DNA from: Triops longicaudatus
Taxonomy: Eukaryota; Arthropoda; Branchiopoda; Notostraca; Triopsidae
Assembly: GCA_022885665.1 (NCBI GenBank)
Contig: JAGQDJ010000166.1
Location: forward strand, 55,349 to 119,348
DNA: 64,000 bases
Reading direction: 5' to 3'
This document shows, piece after piece, positions 1 to 13,900 of this stretch. Under the pieces are notes generated by a model, which was not told where the DNA came from, made no database searches, and was given only the letters and a program-made list of their open reading frames with translations. Both the position numbers and the translations under genes were made by a program. The stretch's first letter is position 1; every line of letters starts with the position of its first letter.

Positions 1-3000
1 GAAATCAGACGCAAATGTTTAGTGCGCTGTTAGAAAGCACTTAAAAAAAGAAAAAATCCTGCAGCATCGTGAGTCAAACGTTTACTTACTCGATTGCTTG
101 ACTATAGGTAAAACAAGCGGTAGTCCAGCGATACTGGAAGTTAGTGCAACCTGCCCGTTAATTTGCCTTTAGATTTGACGTATATAGTTTCCACATTTCG
201 AGTTTTACAGCTTCGCTACTCGCAAGTGAAATCAGGGACTACTCGTCTTCCAATACGGAGCGACAACAATATCGTTTCCGTAATATGAGAGAACAAAGCG
301 TCCCAACTCTCAGTTTCTCTTCCCTTTTTTTCGAATTGTTATCCAAGAGCGAAAGGGAACACACGAGTTTGTCGTTGTAAACCAAGTATAATAAGAGCTG
401 CTCTACAACGACCCAAACCCGTCATGTTGCGTACACATCATCGGAAACTTCATGCCAAGTTATTAAACAAATGTTCTCGCAACCTCACATAGACGTGCAT
501 ACTATACACCTATCTCCTGGGGGGAACATTCTTAATCGGTTCGAGTTTATAGCATTTTCCCCGCATGGAGCTTTATAGACATATAGGCCGCACGAGGAAC
601 TCATCACCAAACATAAAGCGAGAGATCCCGACGCAGTAGATAGAATTAATTCAGGATCCTGAAAGGAGAGCACAACCTCGTCTTTCTGTTTGCCAATTGT
701 GCCTCTGTCGAACGAAACCCAGCTCACTCAGAATTTTATGCCCGGCAATAATGCTTGCCGACCCAATCAATACAGCAATGAACATTACTTCCCGGTGTCT
801 ACTCTTTATGTTTCTTCTCAAATTGCATGGGAGAGCAAAAACAGCCAACTTTACGTGCCGAACGAAAATGTTTCGCCGTGTAGCTGTGGCAATATTTGTG
901 AGTTAACACCACTAACCAAGCTGTTGTAAAGGATTCTACGTCTCGGCCGTAGCGGAAAAAAACTTTGAGTTGAATAATGCTTTTGCCCATTTCAAACAAC
1001 GAGTTATTTGGAACTAATGTCTAGATAACGAGAGAGGGCTAACAAGAGAGCACGAGAGGGAACGAGAGACTACCAGAAAGGGCACATACGCCCAGAATAT
1101 GAAAACCCTTCTTTACAGAGTGAAAACCATAAACCACGCTCCAGTCTTGGTAATGTTTGTTCCACTCTGTCCACACGACGCGGCTTATCTTGGATAACTT
1201 ATTAAAAAGGGGAATAAACACGGCAATATGGAGCAGTACTACCCTGCTAAAAGTAGAGTTACCGCTTCAATCGCTCTACCTGGTTTCTTCTCGAGCCACT
1301 GTAACCGGCTTTTCTGGAATAAAGGGTATGAAACTTTCACCCTTGGTACAGATGGTCAACGATTAACCCCCAAGTTGTTCCCCATAAGACCCATGTCTTA
1401 TACCCAAGGACATCTACACCCACAGTTGTTACATCTATGTGCACAAACTTGACTGATTGACGTATATTTCAATTTAGAAAGAGGTGTGAACAAGAGCGCA
1501 CATAACAGGACAAAGTTAACTAAGTGACAACAGTATTTAGACAATATACCGCTCAGATAAGCATGTGATGTCGAGATTTGTTTATCCTTTGGAAAAATCT
1601 GTGTCAAGAATTATCAAAATAACTGAACGACAAATAAGAGAAAAAAAAGAATAACAACCTTAGATAATTTAAAACGAAAACTTTTCAGGTGTATATTATA
1701 GGAAAAGCTTACACAGTTTTTTATTTGGGTTAATTACTGACTGACAGTCACAATTTGTTTGTGAATCACTAGCAAAAATGATTTCTCGACACGGTATTAT
1801 TTATAGTGTAACATTCGCGTAGTACCTTTTCAGTTGTAAAGAAATATCACTGCTGTTGGTAGGTATTGTGCGTCAGAAAGTTTTTTAAACGAAAGTTTGT
1901 GAGAAAAAATGAAAGTTAATGCGGTTGACATTGAAAACCTTACATAATAATTTTCCAATAACGGAGAATTTCTTTGACTTTATAGAATTCCTGAGAAAGG
2001 ATTCAAAATATCCGAAACTCGCGTAATACCCTTGTTTGTGAATATCACTAGGACGTAGTAATCATTCACAAGTTACTATCTTGCGACTATACAGCTTCCG
2101 TATGAATTACTACGTTCCTAATGCTTTTATACAGGCCTATTGACCTACAAAAGAGCTTTTCGTTCACTGATAGTCTACTTTTAGGAACACGGATAGAACT
2201 TTCTGAAATATTACACGGCATTTGCATTACTTACACCTAATCAAACATTCGGAATCCTCTGCGACTATACCGCAAGGGTAAGAAGGATCGGCTGCAACGT
2301 GCGAGGCAATTAATTAAGCAAGCGCACGTGCATGAGAACGTAGTTAGACGTTTTTCCTCACGACCCGGTAATCTTTCAGCCTCTGTTTATTACAGCGAAA
2401 CCCAAGCGTTTGTTCAAGCCTCATATGACTCCGCCCGCGGGGAAACCACAACTCCGAGAAGCAAACAAAAGTTTGACAACAAAACGGTCCCAAATGGAAA
2501 TCCTGACAGCGAGAGATAAAAAGTAGAAGCTTTCTACTACGCAAAGCTTAGTATTTTTGTACGAAGCATAGGCTACTAGGTTAAGGCATAACCAGTGGAC
2601 AGGAGTGAGAAAAAAATGTACCCTATACCTAAGCTCGGAATAACGTTATCACGACATTACGGGGAAAACTAGGGAGACACCTACGAAATAAGTTCCAAGA
2701 CCAGTGACACACCTTGATACATGCAAGTAAGCACACTGTTTAATACAGCCTAGTCTGCCAACGAAAGTAGAGTTTAGACAAGACAGTGAGGCTAATTTCC
2801 TCTTCCAATGAAATATAACCGATTGTAGAGACAAGAGACAGACTTAGATATGGATATAAGTTTCTTTACAATAAATATGCGAAAAATATTATACATAAAC
2901 ACTTAAAGAGATAAGTGACACGGACTCCATGAACAGCGGATTAAAATGTTAATACTTGTGTATAATTCAGGTCCTCATTTGCACTAGCACAACTTTGATG

Positions 3001-4981
3001 CTGCGCTCCCTTTTAAAGCAATTAACTAGTCAAGGTCTTCGTAAAATTGTGGACAGTGAATGGCAGATAAGGAGGGCCTTCCGGAATACCTAAAACAATA
3101 AAACAAATGCCTGCAAACAAATAAATTCACCTACAAGCCTTTCACAGAATGCGAAACCGGTGACAAGATAATTATTTGACGAAAAATTAGTGTTGCTGTC
3201 TTTGAGAAGGAAAACCCTTCTTATTCTCTTAATAATTCAAGAAGCAGGTCGTAAATTTTTCATCACGCTTATCCTCTTTGTGCTTGGTTAAGAAATACGA
3301 CACAAAAGTTAATTTCTCAAGAAATCGACTTTGTACACGGTCTTTTATGCCAGCTTTCAGAGAAGATGCGGAGTTCTTCGGCATTATTTAATATTTAAAA
3401 GCTACTGTTCTCATTAATATCACGAACTTTCGAAGTACAGAAGTAAAGCAGGGATGTTGCAAACACTTAGAGATGAAAATTTCTAAGGGTGGTACATATT
3501 TAGCACTCTGCATCGATTCATTCGATTTTTCTTTCATGTACGATTTCGGATAAGCATCGTAACTGCGACCCTGCAGATAATAGTGGCGTAACTCTGGTCT
3601 CAAACAAAGAAGAAATAACAAGACCGAAATACGGTGTGTTTTACTAATTTGCATATACATTAGTGTCCTAAATTTTAGCAAGCAGAAATATTCCAGTAAA
3701 AAGAGCAAGCTTTTGTGCTTGCAAACGAACGGCTGTAGTCATGCAATTATTCAGCGTTGTACGCCAGGTTCATGTCTGCTTATTATCACAGCGGGCTAAA
3801 AAGGAAATGAAGTTGTTCTCTTGAAACATTTATTGTTACGCCTACAGGTCGAAACTGGGAGAGAAATACTTGCGTTTTATTCAAATATTCCAAGAGCCAG
3901 TCGTGTTTTGTAAACAAACCTCGTCGTTCTTTGAGAATAATATGTAATTACACACAATGCAGTGAGAATATTTTTTGGGCTATAATGCGAGAGCATTTTC
4001 GCTCGCATGGGCTTATCATAAAAGCTACGTCGAAGAGATGAAAAAGAACAGAAGTTGTTTTAGTGCTTGCTGCCCTGCGGATCTGAAAGTTTTCGTTCAG
4101 AAACTAGCAAACTAAGTTCAAGCATTCTTCACCAGAATTTTTGGTATATTTTTCCATTATAACCTAAGATTCCTTAAAAACACGAACAGCTTGTATGTTC
4201 TGTAAGACGTCACGCTAATTACACAGAACATTGCCAGCGGATACGAAATCCGGCAGGAAATGAGATATTGCACTTGTTTTGAGATTTATTAAACTTTTTC
4301 AACTTTCTTTGAGTTCACTATTTTAGACCTTGTTTGTTAACAGCTTCACAGGCTTTCCAATCCTTGTGATCTTTAAATTTGTACAAGCTAACTAATGTTT
4401 CAAATTAAGATGTGATTGACTAAAAAGCTTGTAAAGAAGTTTTGATTTGTACACAAACGCAAGGAAAAAGCTAAGGAATAAAGTGCAACGAGCACTTCGG
4501 AATAAATTGTTTCATGAGGGAAAAAATTCGCCGTTCCGCAGCAGAAAATTCGAGAGGCATCTTTATTCAGCTAGATTTTGTGACACAAGCTTTTGTTAAA
4601 AGAAAACAAATGAAAATGCGTAACTTGTTTCTGTCTCATAACCTATTGTCTTATGGTTAGTACACAGTAATTTTCAATTAGCTTGTGATTTGGTGTGAAA
4701 TATTCAAAGAAAACACCTCAAAATTCACAAAGTGTAGAAAACATGGTTAGAAATTATTTATTAGATTGCTGTTGAAAACAGACGACAGTATGCATTTAAC
4801 TGCGAAATTCAAATGGTAGAGACATAGTGAACAATCCGAAATAAAATGACATAATGTTAATAATGTCTTAAGTATTACACGTAAATGTACAAATAAAAGC
4901 AAGAATTTATAACCCAGGCATCTTAACTTTTGAAAGTCTACTATACCTCGTAACAAGAACATAAAAAAGCTAATCACTTAC
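1..4981. other. Gene-free AT-rich stretch downstream of the visible beat exons
   Basis: I see no convincing exon on either strand. Open frames here are short and AT-driven and match no family I know. The last visible beat exon (minus strand) ends at 4982 in phase 1 with a consensus donor, so at least one more beat exon must lie at lower coordinates. This stretch is therefore probably intron of that gene, at least in part. A second Ig-like exon starting in phase 1 was looked for here on the minus strand and not found. Confidence 0.5.
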
Positions 4982-7900
4982 CTACTACAGACATCTCTGC
5001 AAATCCTTGGCGAGTTTGAAAATTTGTTTCGGCTGACACTTCACATCGAAATCGTCCCGTAGTAGCCAAATTGACGCCCACAAGGACCACTTGTTCGCGG
5101 TCCGATTGTGTCAACTGTAAAGCAAACGCCGTTGCCAGGGTCGGAAAAGCAAAGTAAATACGAGACAAATTAGTTCGCTTTCCTCTCTCCCCTTCTTTTC
5201 GAAAGCTTGCAATCTAATTGGTTCTAATGAACTTCCTTAACTGCCTTATCACCCTGTAGAGTCGATCAATTTTATCCCAGGCTATGTGTTTTAACAATCT
5301 TTGGCATTCTTGCATTTGCGTTGGTTGGATCACACATACACACTTGAAAGCTCGCCAGCTTAAGCCTTATCACTTTAATGAAAATCTTTTACGATCACGG
5401 TTTTCCAGAACGCTTGCTAGAGGGACAGTAAAACACTATATGACCGAGAACCTAATACAGGGGAAAGCTGCTATTCCGCGTAGATAAGATCACCTTTGAT
5501 CTCAATATTCGTCTCACTTAAGTTACTTTCGTAGAAAATGAGATTTCATACTTACGTCCACATGAATTCCATCTAAGGGAAACACCTGAATAGGGGGCGA
5601 GTCCCTAGGTACATAACGAAAGAATTCCCGTGCTCCGCGGTACCACTTGACGGAGTAGAGTGCGTCTCCTTCGAGATCGTAAAGACATTGCAGCCGAGCA
5701 CTCTCGCCTGCAAGGCGCTGAGGAGGAACATTCACGCTGATAAGCTTTAGTCCGTATATGCCTAAACAAAAAAGAACAACACGATGCGTTATAGCTTCTC
5801 ACTCAACTTCTTACTATCACGGCGAAATAGTGAGTTTTCCCGAATAAAACAACTGAGTGTAATTCAAGTCAGCTTTACGTGTTTGAAGCAATGTCAGCTG
5901 AAGTCAAATATACTTTAATTCACTTGACCCAAGTTTTGCCTTTTTCAGTTCACTGGACTTCAAAAGAAAATATCCAGTTCGCTGACAGTTACTTGAAAGT
6001 ATACAAAACGGAAAAGATTTTACAAATTCGCGATGAACCAACGCTGTGTAGTGTCGAAGTTGAACTTCCTTCTTTCTATGGTGGTGTCCCGTACAATGGA
6101 TCTACGATGTTTTTGGATGGCGTTCGTTGTACAAAGCCCTATCTATAGAATACGGTTGTGCTTTATATGATGCATTCATATCGGAAAACAAGCAAGGCAG
6201 TTTTCTCCGAAACGACAGAAGCTAATTAGGGGCGAGGAGGGCAGTTTGGACGTGGGGATGGAACGGAATGTCCGTGTGTTTTGCCATTGGGAAACTGAAG
6301 GTCCACTTTTGAAAAATTTACAGGATTTAGTTGAAACACATTTGTAAAAATATACTGGTATAATGCAAATAAATGGTAGAATCATTGTAGCACTATAGCC
6401 ATGTGACCATCTTTCGTTTTATTTTTGCTTTCGCGCAGCGCACAGCTTGCCGTAAAAAACGCTTCCGCCCTAACTGTTACTGTCACCTTTTAATTTTCGT
6501 GTACCCTATAAGATCACTTTAGAGTCCTTGTGGCTAAGCTTTGAACGAATTGTTCCATGACTTATTCTTTACACGAAATTGCTTTCAAACAATTTTCGGA
6601 GAGTTATTCCTGTTGTTAATCCTACAACAGTTAAGTTAACAGGACAGTTAACTTATTGTTGGACGTGACGACGATAGGGGAGAGGGAGGTAGCGTCTCAC
6701 ATAATTCTTTAAAAAAAATAAATTGCACAAGATGGTCCAAGTGCAGTTGTTTGATAGAAGATTGAGCTGCATTTACCACAGGGCTGAAAAATAAGAAATT
6801 CCTAATTTCTTTGAAATGTTACGGGAAATTTTACAATCCAAGGTTGGTAACGATTGCCTACAAAAATTCTCTACATTAGAATAAAAAATACTGTTTTATT
6901 AAGACCTTACTTATCTGCTCTGTAAGCTGCGTTAGTTTTAAATTAGTAGTGAAAAGTTTTAAGCGTAACCATCAGTATTAGCACGTCCGTTTATAAGGGG
7001 TCATCGCGAAAGATTGCGGGGCTGTGGTGGTAATTTCAATACCTTGGCTTGAAATATGTGTTCTTTATATGCGTTCGAATTGCTCCATGTAACTATGATA
7101 CCGAAGCGTAGCACTCGAAATTAATGGGAATAATTTAATTTGTAAAACAATAATTTCTAGACATCTGACATCAGAAAAACAATTATGGGCTGAAATTAAA
7201 CTATATTTTATTTTCCTTAAATTTTCCCAAGTTGACCACTAAAATGTGAATTCTACCTTATAGACTTCTGTATTGGAAGTCAGAAGTGAGTCGTGTGACC
7301 TCTATGGTAGACTTAAATTGCAATAAAGAAAAGAAAACTTCTGGGAATTGCTAGAGTGGACGGAAAAACGGTACAAAGCATGTTTTGCCCTTTATTCGAC
7401 TAATAACTTGCAACAATGTGTCTGTGCCTTTTCCAGAAAGCCACGCGTTCCTTTCCATAGGATAAATGCGTTAATCACAACCCCAAGGGACAGGCACTAC
7501 TGTCCTATTGTCCTTCTTGCCTCCAGCAAAAAAAAAAAAAAAAAAAAAATATGAGGAGCTCTTGGGCAATTCGTAAATGCCCGAAGACGCGTGAGAAGCC
7601 TAAACGGAACCTTTGCTCTTTTTTTAATGTCGCTCCTCGGAAGAAATCGATATGTAGTGACTTAACCTCCAAGGCAGGGAGTAAACGTTGTGAACAAAGG
7701 TTTTTGATTGTGGATCATGTCCTGTAGAAACTTGCTTTCCCTCACCGAGCCTTCGATGCGTGTTTCAGCTATCAACAGCTCTTCTGATCCGCAAAGTACA
7801 CAGCCAGAAAAATAGTAGTGGCAGACGCGAAAGTCACCATTCTGCCACAAAAGTTGCAGCGTTCATGATTCTATAACTCGATTGTGTTTCGCGTGTACTG

Positions 7901-10900
7901 ATATTTCAAACGTAATGTACAGTACTTTTCAATAAAAACGACCCAAACGACCTCACCTATACCTAATGCCACGGCAGTTGCGCGATCGCGTCCCACTCCA
8001 AGACCTTTTGAACGCTTTTGACCCGCAGCCCCAAGCTTGATTCGCAGATGGCGTGTGGTTATCATAGAGCAGGTTTGTTTGGCGCGTTTTTTTATTGAGA
8101 ATTACTGTACTTGTCTGCGTTAAATTTCCGTTGTCTTACGGTCTAAGCAGTTTTCGTAACCGATAGGCATTGAAACGGTGGGGAGCAATCGGTTCGTCTA
8201 ACATGCGCTGTTATGTAAACTTATGTCTCCGCGTCGTAAAAAGTCTCGATGGCATTATAAGTGAGGCATCCATTTATGAGCAGCAGATTCTGAAAACAAC
8301 GGTGAGCTACGTGTTCCTTTGCACATACTGGAAATGTTTTCTTTTTCAATTACTACCACGTGAAAATACCACACCTCTCTGGTCTATCAGAAACCGCTTT
8401 CTCGCGTGAGAAGATCGGGCTCATTAACCACCTGCCCAGTCATAAAATCTTGCATCACGAATCCTTTCTGTCCATAACCGGCCACCAAGCGAGACAGGAG
8501 ACACTCTTTGTCCTGCATTTACACACATGGAGAAAAACCTTTCTCTTCGGATTTTCGAGATATATCTCGCGGTTGCGGATCATGCCGTGGATTTCGTCTT
8601 TACTTATCGTTGTTCTTCCTAAAAAAAAAATGCAAACAAAGAACTACACTCTCTTGCAAACGCGAAGAATTATTTCTATTAAACATGTCCCTTTTCTTGC
8701 ATACAGGAGTGGCTCGTCTCGTACGGAACGAACGCAAGTGCGTACAGCATCAAACTTGATAAGCGACCCAGGCGCACGCAATCCTCCGTAATCCGAACGT
8801 CGTTTCCCCCTTACTTAATGACCGACATAATGCATCAGAAGTGACCTAATTAAAAAACGTCTGTCTTTTACGGTTGGCTCTAACAAGGTTCACGATCGAT
8901 GTAAAATGAAAAACACACACGAACGCTGGAAGGAAGTCAGGTCAAATTGGATGGGTACAAATGACGCAGAGAAAAGCTGATATATTGCTTTTTTATTTTT
9001 ATTACTGTTATGATTTTTCAAAGCGACTTTTTAAGTGGGTAGTCTCGTAAAATGTATATACATGCTTTGTTTGAATCAAAGCTCTTAAATGGCTTGAAAA
9101 ATGTGTCTAAATGTCCTAGCTCAGTTTTGGCGTAGGTTACAGTTCCATTTGTGGGTTTTTAACCGGCTGAACTAGCTAATTAATCGACAAAATTTAGTGC
9201 AAGGTTACCTTGCCGCAGGTTGCACAAGTTTTTTACCTCAACCTCATGGTTGCAATTGTAATGTATTTTACTGGTAAGTCTATGGCCAGCATTGGTGTAA
9301 AGAAGTATACATATAGATAACGAGAAGGAATTTAATGTTTACGGGCACTTGAATCCCAGTGGGAGACGAGGCCACTTAACTGAATTGCTGCAAAAAAAAA
9401 AGTTCCGTTGCTGTCCTTGTGTTTTGTTCCGGTACTTTACCACAGCGCTGTAATTTGGTGTGACCACTGGGTGAAGGTAAAATAAAGGTACCTAACAAGT
9501 GCCTACTGCGACTATATTCACTGAACATTTGCTGCCTTCTACACATCTTCATCCCCAAAATCCATTGCAAATTGTCGAGCTTAATTATAAAATTGCTAAA
9601 GAAAGTAAAAAAAAAATCAATAAGGTGCTTACGAACTCCTTTTCTATCAGAACTATTTGATTCCCCTTTGGGAGGTTATCTGTTGCAATCGCTAGAAGAT
9701 AAAATAATTTCCACAAACTCATTAACTGTCTCGTAACTGCTGACTGGAATACCATTTCTAGTTAGAAATATCACTACCAAAATCTCCGATTGTGCAAGCT
9801 CACGCACTATTCACAAACAATTTTACGAACTTTGTTTTACAGCTGAGTGTAATATAAATTCGATGCTTATAATCATCTGTTGTGAACGTCTTCTAGTGAC
9901 CGCCTTCAAAGAATTGCCCATGCATTTCGCCTAATGAATTCCGCACCGTAGACGTTTTGTTGTCGTTTGTCATGGCAATTCTTTCTCCATATTGTCTGCT
10001 CCCTTGAAAGAGCGTCAATCCAGACAAATTTGCGACGAGAACGGGAACGTGTTCGCAACAAGCTATTACTACCATGTCATTTTTTGTGTTTGTTTGGGAT
10101 TTGCTCTCAACTTCGTTGAAAATCTTTCATTGCATCGTTTCTTCAGTGACGAGATTTCTGACAGGAAAACTTGGATAGATCACGAAATTTTTCGGCAAAG
10201 AAAGCTGTTTTTTCTTTTGGCTTGGGTTTATAGTCGGAATTTTAGTCTATAAAATGCGGCCGCTTTTATTGGTATTACTGGTAGAGAACAAGGTTGCTTC
10301 GAGAGTACACTAGCATTCAGTTTCTTCGTGTGACTTCCTTGCCAAAATATGTAGTTTTTACTGCAAAATATTCAGTTACTTCTCAAAATATTTTTTATGA
10401 TTCACAATGTACTGTGATAGTTAAGTCACCTACTAGGTAGAGCTTATACTCCATTGTGCTTGCTGAAGTACACAAAATCTGTTAAAATCGTTTGCTAATG
10501 GTCCGTATTACGGACAAGCAGAGAATAATGCAACCATTTCATTGTCGAATAGCTGAAGGCTGGATATATTTACCAAAAACATGCTACCCTCTCCAGGCAA
10601 GTTTTTGAGCATGCAAGTTGTCTAAATTAGACAACTTACATGGTTCACTTAGGCAGCATTTTACTTAAAAAAATCGTGGCTAGAAATGCAAAATTATCGT
10701 GAGGAATATTACCGAGTTCGGACTTCACAAGGTAACATAAATCAGTTTTAAAACTGTGGAGAATTCTCCATATTTCGAGAACATAAGCTAACCTTAAACA
10801 AACAAGGGCGAAGTGGAATCAGAAGTTCTAACAAAAACTAAGAAAGTAAGTAGACACAAAGCGATTTTAAGACTGATCATTCCCAACCACAGATTTGTAA

Positions 10901-13900
10901 ATAAGTCTTGCAAATTCAAAATCCCACGATCTCTTTCAAGCGGATCGGATGCGATTTGACGTCACCCCAGACTACTCACGAAGTCAACTAAAGTATATGC
11001 AATGTTGAAATTGTAGTACAAGTGCGTTGCATCTCATCTCTCACACAACTCGGCTTGACAATACATGATTTTATCTGTGTTCGTTTACTCTTAGACGTTG
11101 CATAACACACGAACTCCTCCATGCTAGCTGCTGTTCAGTTATAGCTGAACTTCGATGAGACCGTTAAGCACATATGCTTAACAGTCTTATCGAAGTTTCT
11201 CGAGTACGACAGAGAAACACAGTGAAAAGCCTTACCCCGTGGAGCTTATTCTCCCCGTAGTTGACAAGATATTCAGCACAAGTTTTATTACCGTAGAGCA
11301 GCTGTCATCTTATAGTTCTCATCGTACTACTCTGAAACAAAACGCTCCAGATAAGACCTTCATTCAAGATTCCACTAATTTCTGGCTCCAATTCATTCGG
11401 GATGAAAAACAATTGAACAGCTGGAATGGGCTTAAAAACAGACGTTACGAGAAAATGTTTCCTTTATTGGGCATGACGCAACGTTACGTACAAAAATCAA
11501 ATTTATGGGAGCACTGATAGTGCTAACGAAGACATAAACGCCTCTTAAAATGTAATTAAATGCATTGGTTCATAAACAGGATTAAGCTAATATAATTTTG
11601 GAGTGTTTTTTTTTTTAAGGTTAGGTTCACACTTTTATTATGCCGGCTTTGCGTAAAAGTTGTCACAGCTTAACCAAACAAAAAAGACATGCGTTATGAA
11701 CCTGTGTCGAAGATGAGACAATCTAACCAGCCGTACTGAATAAGCACTGCGTCACGAAAATGTCTAAACTACTCTAATAAGAATGGAGCCATAAAACTGT
11801 GACATTGTTCTGACTTGCTTTAAAGCATATTTTAAAAATCCTGCAACGATCTCAATATACAAGTTCTCCTATTCGGCAGTCTTAGTAAACTGCACTCAAT
11901 CTTGAATTGAGATATGAAACGCATGTTCGGCGGGAAAAAGTGTTTCTATGTTCTGTGTTACGGTAACGAAAATGTACTTGCATACAGCCAACAAAGAACG
12001 TTGAAGATGACGGAAATCGAAAAATGGAAAGAGTTTTCGCGCCAAAGTGCTAATCACGTGATCAAACTACAATTTTGCTTGTTTTCAACTTATTAAAATG
12101 GCTACTTTCAAGGTGTTGATTGAATTGGCTTGACACTTTTGCATCCTTAATCGATGGGAATTGATATAGCTTGGACAAAATAAACAAACTCTTGTGAATT
12201 TGAATTCGACTAACAACGCTTTCTTGGAATCGCTCAGGTATTTTCTGGACTGGATCAAGACCAAAAACAGGCCCCAGGACGATATGATTATTTCGTGTAG
12301 CTGAACAAGATTTGGGGTAACCTGCCAGCGAAAACAATGTCTCTAGGAAAAATTAACAGTGCAGCTCTTTTATAGCATTGTTGTAATAAATCATAAATAG
12401 TTAAGACAGCCTACTGCTGAAATTCTGTTCACTCCTTAAGTCATGGCAAGTAAAAGTTCAATTCATTGGCCCGCCTCGAACTGCGTTGTTGTCGCCTAAC
12501 CAGCGACTCGTATTTTTTAAGGCATCAGAAATTCTACATTTACCCCAACTTGTGCAACAATTTCCGTTTGGAGCTTGGAGATATCTTAAAGAAACTAACC
12601 AAGAGTTTATCTACGATTATGATATACATTTTTCATTTCTTAAAATCGTATGTAAAATCATTCACCACACTTGGGCCACACAGTTACGGTTCCCTTGTCA
12701 AAATCAGCCTTGGACTTATGTCACTATTTTTTTTAATTACGAAAGAATATGGCCAGCCCAAACTAGACAGGCTTCGTTTTGAGCCGTTATTTCCGAATGA
12801 GTCCTCTTATTTTCGTCGCGAAGACGAGAATTACGCTGGATATGTTTTGCGTAAGAGCCGTGTCATAAAACTCAAACGAAGACAGGATTTATGAAAGGAC
12901 ACTTTTAAGAATCTTGCCCGAACTCAGCTCACGCCCCGGTAAAGCTGTTTTTTGGAGTATTACAATCTTGGTAAATGGGGCATACCAGTACCCTCTCCCC
13001 AAGGAAGAAACAACGATCACCTTCTTTCACGCCTTTCCACAGGAATGGCTCGCGCCCTTGCTTGTTGCTAATATCTTTTAATTTATGGCCGCCTCCTGGT
13101 AAGATTCCCACAGTTCATCCATACGTGAAAAAAGGGGCCTTAACAAAGCACGAGAAAATATGGGGAGGAGGAAAAGGGGGGCGGGTTACAACCTTGGTTG
13201 TAGAAAAAGAAAAAAAATGATCCACGACATCGTCCACCGTTACGAAACTTCGAAGAACCCAAGGTGGAAAAAAGTGGAAGGAGGAATAATTTTCTTGAGA
13301 AGAGGTATTGGGTCTCTAGAAACTGTTGTGTGCAATGTCCGTCTTATCTGTGCAAGGCCAGCAAACTCGCATGGTTTATAACCTTAAGCTAATAAAAAAA
13401 AAAAGGCACGCGAACCCCTCACAACGGCTGTTCGGAGCTTTTCCTTCATAGTTTTACCGGAAGGGTAACAGGAAAAGTAGAAAAAATTGAATTGGCCTCG
13501 CGGAAAATATGATGTGAGCCATTCTCTTTACCCAATCTAAGTTTTGCAGGGTACCCAAATTGGAAAATGGACTGTGCATGAATTCCTTCTTTTTTTTCAG
13601 AAGCACTGCATTCAAGTCCGGGTTCTTTACGGATTCGTCTTTCTAACAATTTGGTCATTACTAAAGTTGCAAATTTCCAAAAATTTTGACTAAGAAACTC
13701 GTTACGCTGAAACGTTAAAAATGGAACAGGGAAAGTGCGACACTAGCTTGAGCTTCGGGATTAGTTTTCCTTTGTATAGATATTGTTACGATGCTGTTTT
13801 CTCAACCCAGATGAGACTGACGTGCTTTATGATTATTGCTTAGCCTCCGTCTTTTCTTGCCTTTTTTCATTTGTGCCCAGCTTTGCCACATTTTTGGGGG

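Noticed and set aside
5879..6148. 89-codon plus-strand frame upstream of the beat Ig exon
   Set aside because: It has no known motif, promoter or splice context and is explained by chance.
12466..12894. 142-codon open frame on the plus strand in the beat intron
   Set aside because: It starts at a non-ATG codon, overlaps another long open frame, and matches no domain I know. Its C-terminal half looks protein-like, but there is no splice or promoter support.
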